Below, one piece after another: positions 11,550 through 22,462 of a DNA stretch of 64,000 bases (within the stretch, counting starts at the first letter, position 1; the number at the start of each line of letters is the position of its first letter). Position numbers and translations under genes: made by a program. The notes beneath the pieces are model-generated. The model saw only the letters and a list, made by a program, of their open reading frames with translations. It was not told the origin of the DNA and ran no database searches. This DNA is from Amphibalanus amphitrite (taxonomy: Eukaryota > Arthropoda > Thecostraca > Balanomorpha > Balanidae): the NCBI RefSeq assembly GCF_019059575.1, contig NW_024881703.1, forward strand, positions 772,137 to 836,136, written 5' to 3'.

Positions 11550-12552
11550 GCAGCTGGAGCCGGGGACGCCTTCTGGGAGCCGCCGTCAGTCCGGGGGTCA
11601 CCCGCGAGAAGCCTCTTCAGTTCGAGCGATCAGAACCGAGGACAGCCGCCGACGCTTGTGACCACACTGAGAAGCGGAAGCACAGAGAAACTCCAGAATG
11701 TGAGTGTTGTTGAAAAGTCTGCTCAATCCCAATCCTTGATCCCCCCCTCTGCCCAGCCTGCCGTGCCGTGACGACTGCCAAACATTTTCGGTTGCCATAA
11801 AATGCACTCTCAATTGGAATTGGAAAACTTAAATTACTTTGAACTTATTGGTGCAGACACCCTAGTAGCATATTAGGATCTGAATTGTGAGGTCATGTCA
11901 GAGCCGCCAGTAAATACGTTATTGTCAGTTGGGTTGCGGGATACATCGCGATTAGGCCGGGAGCGAGAATCGAGATGCAAAAATTTGAACAAGCAGCTCA
12001 GTGTCACGAACGCTGAAATTGATGACAGGATGCGTGACAACATTGAATATGTCTTTGTCTTTGGCCAAACTGGTTCGTTCGATTTATTATAATCGGCGGT
12101 GGTCAAGTGCGATTTGAGGTTGGAATCAGGGGGAGGCACTCGCCTTGGCCGTATATGGGCCAGAATGTCTAACGATTTCCGCCATGTTGTGTATACCAAA
12201 GTCTTGAAAAGTTGATCACTGCAATCAAACTGCAAGCATGAAGCAGCAGCACTTTTGAGTAGTGTACCTCTCACTAAACTGCACCTCTGCTACCGTACAT
12301 GCAATTTATATTTCTGGTATACACAACATGGCGGAAATCGATAGACAAAAACAAGTCACCAATGCTCCTTCCAGTATATATTAGAGTTCAGTGGTTGGAA
12401 TTCGTTTGTGAAATTAATGGTGTAGATTCGTGCTTAATTCACTAAAAGTTGCATTGCGAAATTATTGGTAATATTGCTGAAGGAATTAATTGCGAAGTCG
12501 AAATCAATTATTGAACAGGTAAATACGGTTGAAAGCGAATGTAATGTTTTAA
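11550..12552. other. No gene recognised
   Basis: A GC-rich leader passes into AT-richer sequence. The words TGTGTATACC and ACACAACATGGCGG near 12188 and 12320 form a weak inverted repeat. Small frames such as 11873-12274 (minus) resemble nothing known. Confidence 0.3.
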
Positions 12553-13446
12553 CCCTCGCATGTGTAGGGGGGGGGGGGTCGGATGGACCCCCCCATGGTT
12601 TTTCGCGAATAACTCGCGTAAAAAGCGGCCGATCGCGACGAAACTTTCAGTACCCTCGCATTGATCAATTTGACACCTACCCTGAAAATTTTATGACCCT
12701 GACCCAAATGACCTTTGACCTGTGACCTCTTTTCCGAGACCATGTTTGGCCGGAATCGCGATTCGGCGTACGTCGGCTAGCATTAGCCGCGCGTTTGCAA
12801 GCTTTTCGTGGTTTCAAACGTTCAAACATGTGATTTGATGCTGCTCCCATGCATTAGGGTGGGTGTCAAGGTCACCTGAAGGTCAGGTCAGGTCATTGAC
12901 CTTTGGTGACCTCGGGTGACCTCGGTTCACTTTTTCGAGTTTTACATGTTTCTAGGCTAGTTTTTGGAGCTGAATTCGAATTTAGCAACCATTTAAACAT
13001 TTACGAAGTAGTTTTGGTGCCTTCGTAACATGTTACGAAGCTGTCAGAGGCGGTTGACACGTACTACGAATACCCGTCACGACGCCTACTGATTGACCTG
13101 ACCTGACCTGACCCGACCTGGTCTAAATGCTTAAAGACATCATCTGTGATCAAAACTGACACGATATTCGTGATCAGCACCCCGAAAAACCCCTTAGCAG
13201 CCACACTTTACGACTTTCTAATAGGTCCCGATTTTCCCGACTTTGGGTCATTGACCTGACCTGGAAGGTCAACCAATGACCTAGGACCTTAAAATTGGGT
13301 ATCATCGGCTTCCTCTCGTCACGGGCAACACGCTCGTTTTTTCCGCGAAGCTCTAGCTCGATCAGGGGCCAAACGGCAAGGGGGGGGTCCAACCGACCCC
13401 CCCCCCTACACATTAGAAGCTGGAAAACGCCGCACACATGCGAGGG
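12553..13446. mobile_element. piggyBac-like non-autonomous element (CCCTCGC subfamily), complete
   Basis: TTAA flanks both ends (12549-12552 and 13447-13450). The termini share CCCTCGCATGTGT. A hairpin of seven or more G, GTC-loop-GAC and C-run follows at the left (12568-12593), and an inverted relative of it lies at 13380-13405. The interior carries TGACCTTTGACCTGTGACCT at 12709-12728, dense AGGTCA/TGACCT at 12870-12925 and 13090-13120, and a repeated 'cgtaacatgttacgaagctgt' region (shown here as a motif position, 13025-13045). No transposase. Length 894 bp. Confidence 0.82.
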
Positions 13447-13450
13447 TTAA

Positions 13451-15114
13451 GGTGGCGACTGATTCATGCGATCGATCTATGAATATGGCTATGAGTTATG
13501 ATTTTCGACAGATACGAATGCTTGAGCTTACGGCGGAATTTCTTCTGTTACTTAGGTGCAGAGTTGTGAGCAGTGGTTTGAGGTTGACGGTTTGACACTT
13601 TGCGACTTTAGATGGTCACTTTGCATCATTGAAATTGCGAAATGTCGAGTAACAGGTAGATGTAGAATTGTTTGTGGTTAGAACTAATATGCGACTAATA
13701 TAGGTACCGATCGTTGTGCTTTTGTAGAATAAATACTAGAAAGGACCATCTTTGTTGGGGAACGATTAAATGGGACAGGAAATAAATTAAAAAAAAAAAC
13801 TTACGTGGAATGGAGCTGATGAGATGTCGAACAGGGAGATATTGCAGCGATATTTTACCAGATTCACACTCACTGACACATCCGGTGAATCTACCCGGCC
13901 AGAAGAGACAACACGCACGAGCACTGCACCGTGAGTGTATACGCGCCCATAGCGGCGTGACTGACTGACGGTGTCGACGCGGCGCCGGCCGGTGGCCGTG
14001 GTATTCGTCGTTCCCGACGCGGGCGTTGAGCCGCCAGAGGGCGCGAGGAGCAGCCACAACAGGGGCAGTGGGTTAGCCGTAATTGGGGCGCGTGCGGTAG
14101 GTGAAGGTCATCGTATAGGAGCATGGTTAGTTGTGGAAAGTTGCAACGGGATAAGAACGTAAACAGTTAATGCATAATTTTAAATATGACATGCTATATG
14201 ATATCTAGGACTGCACTTCGTTTGATGTGCATTGTTTACTGCTAATAGGATGATATAAATTAGATTTTCTATGAAAGGCTAGGGACCCCTATGAAAATAT
14301 TCTGGCACTCTATAAAGATAATTTGTATAGGTAACTAGTAGCCCATCAGAAGCTATCGAACGAGTTTCAAGGAGTCATTTCCGTTTGAGCATTCAGTAAA
14401 TCACTATGATACGGTGGATCACAACCAGACGACAGATCGGTGCGTGCTTATTGGTTCTAGATCATCTGATTAAATCAAGAGCGGTTCAAGGTCTGCTAGG
14501 ATTGTATACGAGAACTGATGATTAGGTTCACGCGTGCAGCAGCAATTAGGACTTGAGATTACGATTAGGTCGGATAAATAATGCGTTTCTGTTATTCGCG
14601 TTCTTGCGAGTTAGCGCCAATAATTACTCCACCAATATTGACACAGGGCACTGTGAGGCACAGACGGCTTGTTTGCCCGTCTCCTATGGCGTAACGTTTA
14701 CCAGCATGACCGTATGGGACACAGATGCACTTCTCTAAACCCACGTCCAGACCGGAATAATAAGAGGGACACACCGTCACGTACGTAGGGCATGTGCACT
14801 TTTCCGCCAGTGGTACCGGCCACTGTTAATTTTCCCGCTTAGGTAACACTGGGTGAGAAGGCAGTGGGAGGTTTCTACGGCAGGAGGGAAAGGGGAAGAT
14901 TGGCACAGTATGCAGTGGAGAGTAAGTTATGCCAAAGGCAAGAAGCCGAAGGTCAGGGGTGAGTCACCCAAAGGGCGGATAAGGCGAGCCGTAGTGTCCC
15001 GGATAAGTCCTCATACTTATTTCGTAAAGGTACTCTTATCGGTACTGGACAGCCTCAGGGGAGGGAAGAATGTACTCCAGGACACGTAAGGCCTTGAAGA
15101 GTAAATCCTATGGT
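13451..15114. other. No gene recognised
   Basis: Moderately AT-rich sequence with a CpG-rich island at 13900-14110. There is an A-run at 13789-13799. The open frames are short, overlapping on both strands, and resemble no family I know. Confidence 0.3.
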
Positions 15115-15118
15115 TTAA

Positions 15119-16117
15119 CCCGCGCACCGACGGGGGGTCTGCGCCAACTTCGCACCGACGGGGGGGGGCGGATGACCGCCCCCCTGAGATCTCGAGAACG
15201 AAGCAAGATAGCGACAAGCGGTAAACGGCATCGGATACGCACGGTCAAGATCTACAATTTTTACTAAGGTTATTTTCAGGTCAGGTCAAAGATGACGTCA
15301 CAGGGGTCGAAAAAGTCAAAATGGCGGCGCTAGATATGGAGAGAGTTTTTCTCGAATAACTTTCGAATTAGTCAAGATAGGAACAAACTAAGGGTATCAT
15401 CGTGATCCTCTCGTCAATCCGCATCGAATGATATATATGTTCACCTCGAAAGGTCAAGGTCAAAGGTTGACCTCAGGTCACGTGACCTCGAGGTCATCAT
15501 GTATATCATTCGATGCGTCTTGACGAGCTGAACACAATGAGACCATCCACGCGGCTGTATCTTGTTCCTGTACGGAGTTATTGGCCAAAAACCTTTGGTG
15601 ACCTTTGATGACGTCACATGACCTCACAGCTGCCCAACAGTAAAACAGACCTAAAGGTAGTGAAGGTTGATCGTATATGAAGTCATGTATGGTATATGGG
15701 GCCATTCCGACCCGTTTTAGTGGTAAAAACAGGGAGTTGATTTTTCCCCCATTGACTTATAATGGGGAGGTCGCGAAATTGACCTGACCTTAGGTCACCG
15801 ATATCAAAATTCCGAGATGTACAAATTGTAGCTACTAATGACCTAATAACATCCTGCGACTTTCAAAGGCCTCCGACATCTATTGTAGCTCTGGCACGGT
15901 GACAAAGTTGCAAAAAAGTGACTTGAGGTTGGGTCATTCAAAGTGACCTGACCTGACCTGACCTTAAAAGGTAGGAGTTTCAAACTTGCACACCATGTGT
16001 AAAATTGATGAGGGAATAGTCGTACCAAATTTCGCGGCGCTACGTGCCGCAGTTTTCCCGCTATTTGCGAAAAACCTCAGGGGGGGGCGGATATCCGCCC
16101 CCCCGTCGGTGCGCGGG
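15119..16117. mobile_element. piggyBac-like non-autonomous element (CCCGCGC subfamily), complete
   Basis: TTAA at 15115-15118 and 16118-16121. TIRs begin CCCGCGCACCGACGGGGGG at both ends. The right subterminal hairpin, GGGGGGGCGGATATCCGCCC.. (16081-16104), is a perfect palindrome, and the left counterpart is at 15163-15184. The interior has an inverted repeat at 15416-15519 and TGACCT clusters at 15940-15965. Length 999 bp, no transposase. Confidence 0.82.
15416..15519. repeat. Inverted repeat centred on AGGTCA-CG-TGACCT
   Basis: GCATCGAATGATATATATG at the left pairs with CATGTATATCATTCGATGC at the right with one extra base or mismatch. Between them lie AGGTCAAGGTCAAAGG and the perfect palindrome AGGTCACGTGACCT (15475-15488). 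Related sequence recurs inside the element at 28368-29601. Confidence 0.6.
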
Positions 16118-16121
16118 TTAA

Positions 16122-17640
16122 GGATAGTTCCAGGATATGAACTGTGGTCCCTGGGTCGTGAACGGGAATGTTACACGCGGACTGGAAGAGGGCATAGGTA
16201 ATCTCTCCCGGTAGAGAGATAAGTCGGATATAAATCGTGTATGTGTGTACCATAAGTATCGGACGTGTAGTGAATCCCATAAATTAGTAGGGTGGATATT
16301 TGTGCATTTATTCTGGACGGCCCTGCGATAAGTATCTTTGTCGCCGGTTAGCGGAGCATGCATATGGATTTCGGAAAGAGACATTTATCTAGCCGGGGAG
16401 ACCATGGTTTGTAAGACGCCTAACACTATCGGAGGGAATTTCGGGGGCTACCAATTAAATTTGGGTGAATACATGAAATGCGAACGTAATGCGAGCAAGG
16501 GTGTGAGAATGATGACGCATGAATCTTAGAGTAAGGCCGATAGGAATTTGGTAGAATTCGGTTACGGCAGTCGAACAAATGATTCTCGAGGGCAACGTAA
16601 ACTAGCAACGCTAATACGAATAAAGTGGGCAATTTTCTTAATGGGGAGGCCAGTGATATAGGAATGGGTGACTGGACAAATGATCACATTCAATTAATCA
16701 ATGTAATTACCACCCATGAGTTGGCAGTGGTCATCGGGACTTCGAATGCCCTGTCCTTCACCTGCCCAGCTGTGCCGCAAACCCAGCTTTTTTTTCTAAG
16801 CCGCCGCCCATGAATAGACGACCAGGAGTGTCCACCCACTGACCCGCGCGACACATAGAACCTTACGTTAACACCACCCCGAAACATAATACATCAAGTC
16901 GCGACACTCCCTGCTAGGAGAATGAAGAAAACAAAATCAAAGCTGGAATAAGCGCGGTAAGGCCCTTGTTAGTATGGTATATGGCTTAAAAGAGAAGCAA
17001 AGAAGTCAAGGCTAAATGTAGCTTGACTGACCACTACACCTTCCCATTTAAGAATAAGCCAAAGGATCAGTCATTCCATCGGTTAGTTAGGTTAATCGTG
17101 CAGCGCATTCACACATTTTTGCGGAGTGGGGGGGGGACAGTATCTGGTCTGGGTTCGGCAGAGTCAAATGCCCACTGAAAAGAGCCGCCGAGCTAAGCAA
17201 GCTTGTTGCTCAGCGAACTCAAATCAGCGGGCAAACGTCAGGGCGTTATTTGAAGTGTTACGTATTGTTACGTAGTTTATAAGCGGTCGAAATATATCAT
17301 GTTGTTACAAACATGAATTCGAGAATGCGAACACAACACATACATGAGTGACTCCACGAAAAAGATATAAGGAAAATACACGGTAGCGTAACTAAAGAAA
17401 AAAAAATGGAAAGCACAAATACATTAAAGAGGTCAAAATTCAATGATGGCATAGTGAGATAACGATTCATCGAAGTAGACCACCTCTCGCTCTGGTTTAG
17501 GTATATATGCATAATACCTATGTTATTGTAAACACGCAGTGGCATTATGGGTCTCCTTCATTATATCACATTGTATACAAATATACAGACAAAAACAGTG
17601 CGGGGGTGAACTGTGACAGCATGAAAATGTATAAAGTTAT
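16122..17640. other. No gene recognised
   Basis: Anonymous sequence with no recognisable gene. The last part (about 17300-17673) may be the 3' untranslated end of the adjacent minus-strand LINE fragment, but no tail or target duplication was identified. Confidence 0.3.
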
Positions 17641-17673
17641 TGTAATATAAAATGCGTGGTCAATTGTGTCAGT

Positions 17674-19362
17674 TCAGTAAGAATCAAAGAAAAATTGTTT
17701 TAAGAGACCTTTGATATGTCTCTTGGAGGTTGGAACATCTCGTAGGTTTGGGAACTTTGGCCCCATAACTTGGTTCCAAAGCCTGGGTCCAGCCCAACGT
17801 ACTGTGTGCGTACAGTATAATTTGTGTGTAAATGTTTCCTGGAAGTGATGAAGTGAACGGGTGGTTCGGAGCGGTTCAAAAACAGTAAAAAGTTCGTCAA
17901 GAGGCGTGGGCAAAGTACCATTCAACTTTTTATGCATCAATAGCATCATTTGTAGCTTGCCCACGTCTCTCAGACGAAGGATCTTCAGCTTCTTAAAAAT
18001 GGGTGCAGTGTGGGCAAATCTGTCTTGTCCATCAATCATTCTTACTACACGCTTTTGTAGTTTTTCAAGCTTCTCAATATAAGTTACATGTGTATTGCTA
18101 AAAAGCATACAACAGTAGTTAATATATGGTTGGAACAGTGCATTGTACAAAAGTATGAGCTGCTTAGGCAAAAGAAAATGCCTAACTCGACTTATCAAGC
18201 CTACGTTACGACCTAACGTATGAGTAAGATAAGTAATATGGGATTTCCATCTCATATCATCATCCACATACATACCCAAATATTTCACAGTTTTAACGAA
18301 CGTGATATGAACACCAGAGAGAGAAACAGATACACTTATATCACTTTTAGAAATATTATACAATTGGCAAACTGTTTTGTCAGTGTTTAGTGAAAGCCTG
18401 TTTGATTTAAACCAGTCTGTGATTTTAGGCATGGTGACATTGATGATGCTTTGAAGATGGTTTTCATCTTTGCCTTCTATAAAAATTGCCGTGTCATCTG
18501 CGTAAAGATACGCAGTAAAATCGTCAGATATAGTGGGAAAGTCATTAATGTATATAAGAAAAAGGAGAGGTCCTAAAATGGAGCCCTGTGGCACGCCTAT
18601 GTCTACTGGGAGGAAGCTAGATCGGACATGATCTATTTGTGTGCATTGGGCACGATCCTGCAAATACGAAGTCATCATTTTATGCGCATCTCCACGTATA
18701 CCATAAGCATATAGGTTTTTTAGTAAAACATATTGGTCCACCGTGTCAAACGCTTTTCGTAGATCAAGATATAGGCCACAGACAACATTGCCTGCCTCAA
18801 AAGCTTGGCTTACCTTCTCCTGAACCAAAATTAGAGGCATATAAGTGCTTCTATTACTCCTAAAACCGAACTGATACTTAGATAACGTATCGTTGAAGTT
18901 AAAAAAAGTATCGAGCCGATTAAAGACCAGTTTTTCCAGTATTTTCGAGATAAAAGGCAGTATACTTATAGGTCTATAATTGTTAAAGCTCTGTTTGTCT
19001 CCGGATTTATAAATCGGCTTTATAACAGCTCTTTTCAGGGGCAGAGGGAATACATTTTGTCGTAAACAAAGATTCATAAGATATACAAGGTAACTACGTA
19101 TTACACGAAAAGTTGCTTTAAATATGCGTGCATTGATACCGTCGATCCCAGCGCCAACATTTTTCGTACCTTTTACGATTTCTTCAAGTTCTACTTCATT
19201 TGTATCTGTGAAAGATGATAGTGTATTTCCTATTTCACTAGGAAAGCTTCCCAATGGGTCGATATGACTAGGGGGAATCAGTTCCTCCAGTTGTTTTCCA
19301 ACCTGTGAGAAGTACGAGTTGAAAGATTTAGCAATCTTTTCAGCTGATCGGATCCCCGATCC
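17674..19362 (-). CDS. LINE reverse transcriptase, 5'-truncated
   Basis: A long uninterrupted minus-strand frame encodes the RT and C-terminal part of a non-LTR retrotransposon Pol. Motifs in order: N-Y-R-P-I-S-I-L-P, F-G-F-R, L-D-L-R-K-A-F-D-T-V-D (first catalytic Asp), G-V-P-Q-G-S-I-L-G-P-L-L-F, and Y-A-D-D (18493-18504). The thumb and a conserved C-terminal region follow. The frame is open to about 19362, where a stop occurs, and any start shown inside it would be TTG, so this is a fragment and not a gene with its own start. The endonuclease domain is missing, as expected from 5' truncation during target-primed reverse transcription. It belongs to the jockey/CR1-like part of the LINE tree by motif style. 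It is nested in the 9134-19982 element. Confidence 0.85.
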   Translation of the reverse strand, partial: GSGIRSAEKIAKSFNSYFSQVGKQLEELIPPSHIDPLGSFPSEIGNTLSSFTDTNEVELEEIVKGTKNVGAGIDGINARIFKATFRVIRSYLVYLMNLCLRQNVFPLPLKRAVIKPIYKSGDKQSFNNYRPISILPFISKILEKLVFNRLDTFFNFNDTLSKYQFGFRSNRSTYMPLILVQEKVSQAFEAGNVVCGLYLDLRKAFDTVDQYVLLKNLYAYGIRGDAHKMMTSYLQDRAQCTQIDHVRSSFLPVDIGVPQGSILGPLLFLIYINDFPTISDDFTAYLYADDTAIFIEGKDENHLQSIINVTMPKITDWFKSNRLSLNTDKTVCQLYNISKSDISVSVSLSGVHITFVKTVKYLGMYVDDDMRWKSHITYLTHTLGRNVGLISRVRHFLLPKQLILLYNALFQPYINYCCMLFSNTHVTYIEKLEKLQKRVVRMIDGQDRFAHTAPIFKKLKILRLRDVGKLQMMLLMHKKLNGTLPTPLDELFTVFEPLRTTRSLHHFQETFTHKLYCTHTVRWAGPRLWNQVMGPKFPNLRDVPTSKRHIKGLLKQFFFDSY

Positions 19363-19640
19363 CTAATCCGAGCAGTGAAGTAGCATCTCGTTTATCATGG
19401 TCTATACAATGGACAGAATCATCAAGCCTCTAAATTAAAAAGCATCTTCCATCAGATGTATTTGTATGCAAGGTGGATCTGGATATCTACATCTCTATCA
19501 GGTGGATCGATCATCTCCATCTCAGGACCTCTACATCTCTCTCAGGTGGATCTTTAGATCTCTATCTGGATCTCTCATCACTCCTGGATCTCCCTCTATG
19601 TAGATCTCTCTCGGGATCATTTCCAAGACGCTCAAGCTCC
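19363..19640. repeat. GGATCT/GATCTC-rich low-complexity segment
   Basis: GGATC, GATCTCTATCT and CTACATCTC words recur over about 200 bp (19480-19620). They resemble, without clean periodicity, the 43-bp repeats at 37492-37712. Confidence 0.5.
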
Positions 19641-19955
19641 CCTGTTCTACCAGCTCTACTACCGAGTTCCTTCCAGCAGCGAATTATTTTCTCTTCTTGT
19701 ATAACCAGTTGAGCGACAGAGGACCGCGATGTTTGATGAACCACAAAGAAGATGCAGCAGTTTATCTTTCTTTTTTTTCCTTGCTTTCCTTTATTCCCTT
19801 GCTACAGAAACGGGCTCTCCAGCAAAAACTATTTTGTCTACAGAAATTAGTTACTGTGGAGCATATTTCTACCAGCCATGGCAACCACGTAAGCCCAGTA
19901 ACGAACCAATTTCAGCGTGCCTTTAAGCAAGAGAGCCTAAAAACGTAAAATTTAG
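19641..19955. other. Right inner arm of the mariner-like element
   Basis: This stretch lies between the GGATCT segment and the TIR at 19956-19982. On the minus strand it would carry the 5' leader and perhaps the first codons of the decayed transposase. Similarity is too weak to name a reading frame. Confidence 0.35.
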
Positions 19956-19982
19956 GTGAGAACGAACTTATGGGACACCCTG

Positions 19983-20625
19983 TACAGGCCAGCATGGGGC
20001 CTCATAGGTCAGTGTGGGGTCCTAAAAGACCGGCATGGGCCAGCGTTGGACCCCAGAGACCAGCAGAAAGCTCTCAAAAGCCAAGATTGGCCCTCAGAGG
20101 CCGATGCGGGCCCTTAGAGGCCGTCATCGGGTCTTCAGAATCCAGTGCGGGCCCTCAGAGGCTAATATGGGCCTTATAGGCCAGCATTGGGGCATCTGAG
20201 GTCAGTGTTGGGTCCTAAAAGACCGGCATGAGCCAGTGTTAGATTCCACAGACCAGCAGACGGCCCCAAAGGCCAAAATAGGCCCTCAGAGGCCGATGCA
20301 GGCCCTTAGAGGCCGGCACCGGGTCTTCGAAATCCAGTACAGGGCCCTCAGGGACACGTAAAGGTAGTCTCGGTACCCCAGAGACAGCAATGCCACCAGA
20401 GGCCGATGTGAGGCCCTCAGACGCCGGATGGGCCCCTGAGGCCGGTTTAGGGGCTCCAGCGGAGGGCCCTCAGAGGTCAATGCGTGCCCTCCACGGTCAA
20501 TGTGGGCGCTTGACCACCACGGAAGGGCCCTCAGAGGTCAGTGTAGGACCCTCGAAGACCGGTATGGAGCTGTTAATAGCTGGCGTAGGTTTCTTGAGCC
20601 TCGTGACAACCGAATAAGGGCCGGG
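19983..20625. repeat. GGCC-rich degenerate tandem array, piece 3
   Basis: This continues the array interrupted at 9132, with units such as GGGCCCTCAGAGGCC and the spaced phrase AAAGACCGGCATG. Two blocks of about 200 bp (19990-20180 and 20180-20360) repeat each other, showing a higher-order structure. It ends near a G9 run at 20651-20659. Confidence 0.75.
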
Positions 20626-20665
20626 GCCCCATCGCTTGTTTTTTTTTTGGGGGGGGGGGAGCAAA

Positions 20666-21109
20666 TTATATGATGACCCCTGATTTTCCCTGGGGCGGGG
20701 GCATGGCCCTGATGCCTCCCCCTCTATCCGCCGTTTCCGATCCCCATTCCGATGTTCCAGAGGGAATTGATTTAGGAAATATTGGCTTGACCAGCGGCCG
20801 GCCCAGAGCGGCGGCCCAGTACCTACCGTCCTGATCCTGACCTCCCGCCGGGTCCACGCGCACTGTGGTGACCAGCCCGTCATACAGCTGAGTCTGTCCC
20901 AGCTCGTAACCGGCGGGCAGCTGCATATCGTCTTCGGTCGGGTTTATAAGCTGGACCAGTATGTAACCAGCCGAGTTCGTTTCAGCAATCATGCTGGACA
21001 CCTCCAGAATCGGCTCGGTTGTCTCCTCGGGTGACTGGGAAACAAACTCGACCAATTTCTCGGACGAGTGCCGGCCTGCCGTATCCAGCTTTACGGCGAC
21101 CACACGCAC
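20666..21109 (-). pseudogene. Probable LTR-retrotransposon Pol fragment
   Basis: The frame reads R-V-V-A-V-K-L-D..., then I-L-V-Q-L-I-N-P-T, then L-P-A-G-Y-E-L-G-Q. That pattern resembles the linker between aspartic protease and reverse transcriptase in Ty3/gypsy-type polyproteins, where a 'V.V.N.T.....L..G..LG' block is usual. There are no catalytic motifs, no LTRs were found, and the sequence runs into non-coding text at about 20780. Family assignment is tentative. Confidence 0.4.
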
Positions 21110-21409
21110 GTGCCTGGAGGCTGGAGGGCACCGTCACATCTGTAGGGAGGCACATCGCTCGCGGGCATTTTTATTTACCGTGGAGATGTTGACGCGACCG
21201 TTCCCAAGGCAAAATACATGTGTTCGGAGAGCAGAGCAAGTTGCGCCGTTATCATGTCCCGGGTTCTTTGCGTGTCCCCAGTAGAGGGAACTCCAAAAAC
21301 TTCTAGGGACAATCCCTAGTAGTTTTCGATGATTTCAAAACTTCTAGGGACAATGTCCCTAGTGTCCCTAGTGGTGGCGACGCCCATGCGAGCACTCGAT
21401 ACACATCTG
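21110..21409. other. Spacer with repeated CTTCTAGGGACAAT words
   Basis: AACTTCTAGGGACAAT occurs twice (21298-21313 and 21339-21354), followed by GTCCCTAGTGTCCCTAGTGG. A similar phrase occurs at 2898-2912. No gene. Confidence 0.4.
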
Positions 21410-21597
21410 CCCCCATGACACCAGGTTTCACATTCAGCACATTTCCTCTCGCCTTGTCGATAAAAATACCCTCTTTGATTTTTCGTTTCCTCCAGTCAGA
21501 CTCGTAAGCTAAGACTTTCACATCTCCCCAAGCGACACAGTGGCCCGTTTCTATAACATGTTTGGCGAGTCCTGAATGATTCTCGTCTAAGTTGCGT
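21410..21597 (-). pseudogene. GIY-YIG endonuclease domain, C-terminal half (Penelope-type)
   Basis: The frame carries N-H-S-G-L-A-K-H-V-I-E-T-G-H, V-K-V-L-A-Y-E-S-D-W-R-K-R-K-I-K-E and N-V-L-N-V-K-P-G-V. This is the usual second half of the GIY-YIG nuclease domain at the C-terminus of Penelope-like retroelement proteins, including the conserved Glu in K-I-K-E. The first half lies at 22366-22462, and the two are separated by a LINE fragment. The rest of the Penelope protein is absent. Confidence 0.7.
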
Positions 21598-22365
21598 ATT
21601 CTTGTATTCTTGTATTGCATAATATCACCAACAGGCATGATCCCTATGATAGGTGAAGTCAAAAGATAAAATACGAAAAAAAACATGCACAATAAACTAT
21701 CATAATAAAAACAGTATTCTCATGTACATTGCCCTAGAGTCTCACGGATCCGGTATAGAGGACGAGGCGCCTCTTGATGCTTCCAACAGGATCACATAAC
21801 ACATCAGTTTGAGGCTGGGCTTCCAGAAATTTGTTGGTGGCACGAGGGCAGCGCGTAAACAGGCCGTTTGCAATGCAGTTCACTCGCCCACGCGGCACAT
21901 GGAACAATGTCGACACAGCGCTGCGTGTCGCTCTGAGCGGAGCGTGTAACGAGAACGACCGTAGAAGATGAGAGGATGACACCGAACCTTTGAATACCTT
22001 GCACAAAAATATAATGTCACTCTCAATGCGCCTGGCATGTAGCGATCTCACGTCGAACATCTTCAGCAGGTAATGATATTCAATCAAGTCATGGTGAACG
22101 TTCGTCATGTTTGCCAGCCAAATCCAAAACTTGTGTTGGACACGTTCCAAACGCACGAAATGACACTTGGAAGCACCGGCCCAAACTACAGAACAGTACT
22201 CTAGGATGGCCCTAACATTTGCATTGAATGCCGCGAACACTGCTCTCCTGTCCAGTTTGCACCGCGGAGAGGTCGCCTGGAGGCTCCGCATGAGTAGCCC
22301 TAGTGCCCGATTCGCCTTAAAAACAATCACATTTGTATGGTCTGCAAAAGTAAGTTTTCGGTCAA
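21598..22365 (-). pseudogene. LINE Pol C-terminal fragment inserted in the GIY-YIG domain
   Basis: The frame starts within D-R-K-L-T-F-A-D-H and continues K-A-N-R-A-L-G-L-L-M-R-S, L-E-Y-C-S-V-V-W and N-G-L-F-T-R, which are hallmarks of the region after the RT domain in jockey/CR1-like LINEs. No catalytic RT motif remains. The 3' side ends in short CAAGAATA-type repeats. It closely resembles the fragment at 41583-42640. The word GCAATAC at both junctions is a candidate target duplication. Confidence 0.7.
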
Positions 22366-22462
22366 GTATTGCTCTCTTGTGCTCTGTTTCTCTCGCTCTA
22401 ATACTACGACACGTTTCTCCAATGTAAATTTTTCCACAAGCACACTCATACTGGTAGACCAG
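22366..22462 (-). pseudogene. GIY-YIG endonuclease domain, N-terminal half
   Basis: The frame reads Y-E-C-A-C-G-K-I-Y-I-G-E-T followed by R-S-I-R-A-R and E-H-K-R-A-I. It contains the K-I-Y and Y-I-G signature and the conserved Arg. It is cut at 22462 by the TIR element that starts at 22465, so nothing upstream of the domain survives. Confidence 0.7.

Larger units (their letters stand above)
9134..19982 (-). mobile_element. Mariner-like element, internally expanded by nested insertions
   Basis: A left TIR at 9134-9160 (CAGGGTGTCTCATAAGTTCG.., 27 bp) pairs with a right TIR at 19956-19982 with one mismatch in 27. TA flanks each end (9132-9133 and 19983-19984). The sequences outside both ends belong to the same GGCC array, so the two ends bound one insertion. 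A decayed transposase occupies 9180-10140. The remaining roughly 9 kb includes two TTAA elements, a LINE fragment and anonymous sequence, most simply later insertions. Two separate solo ends are possible but would not explain the array continuity. Confidence 0.7.
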
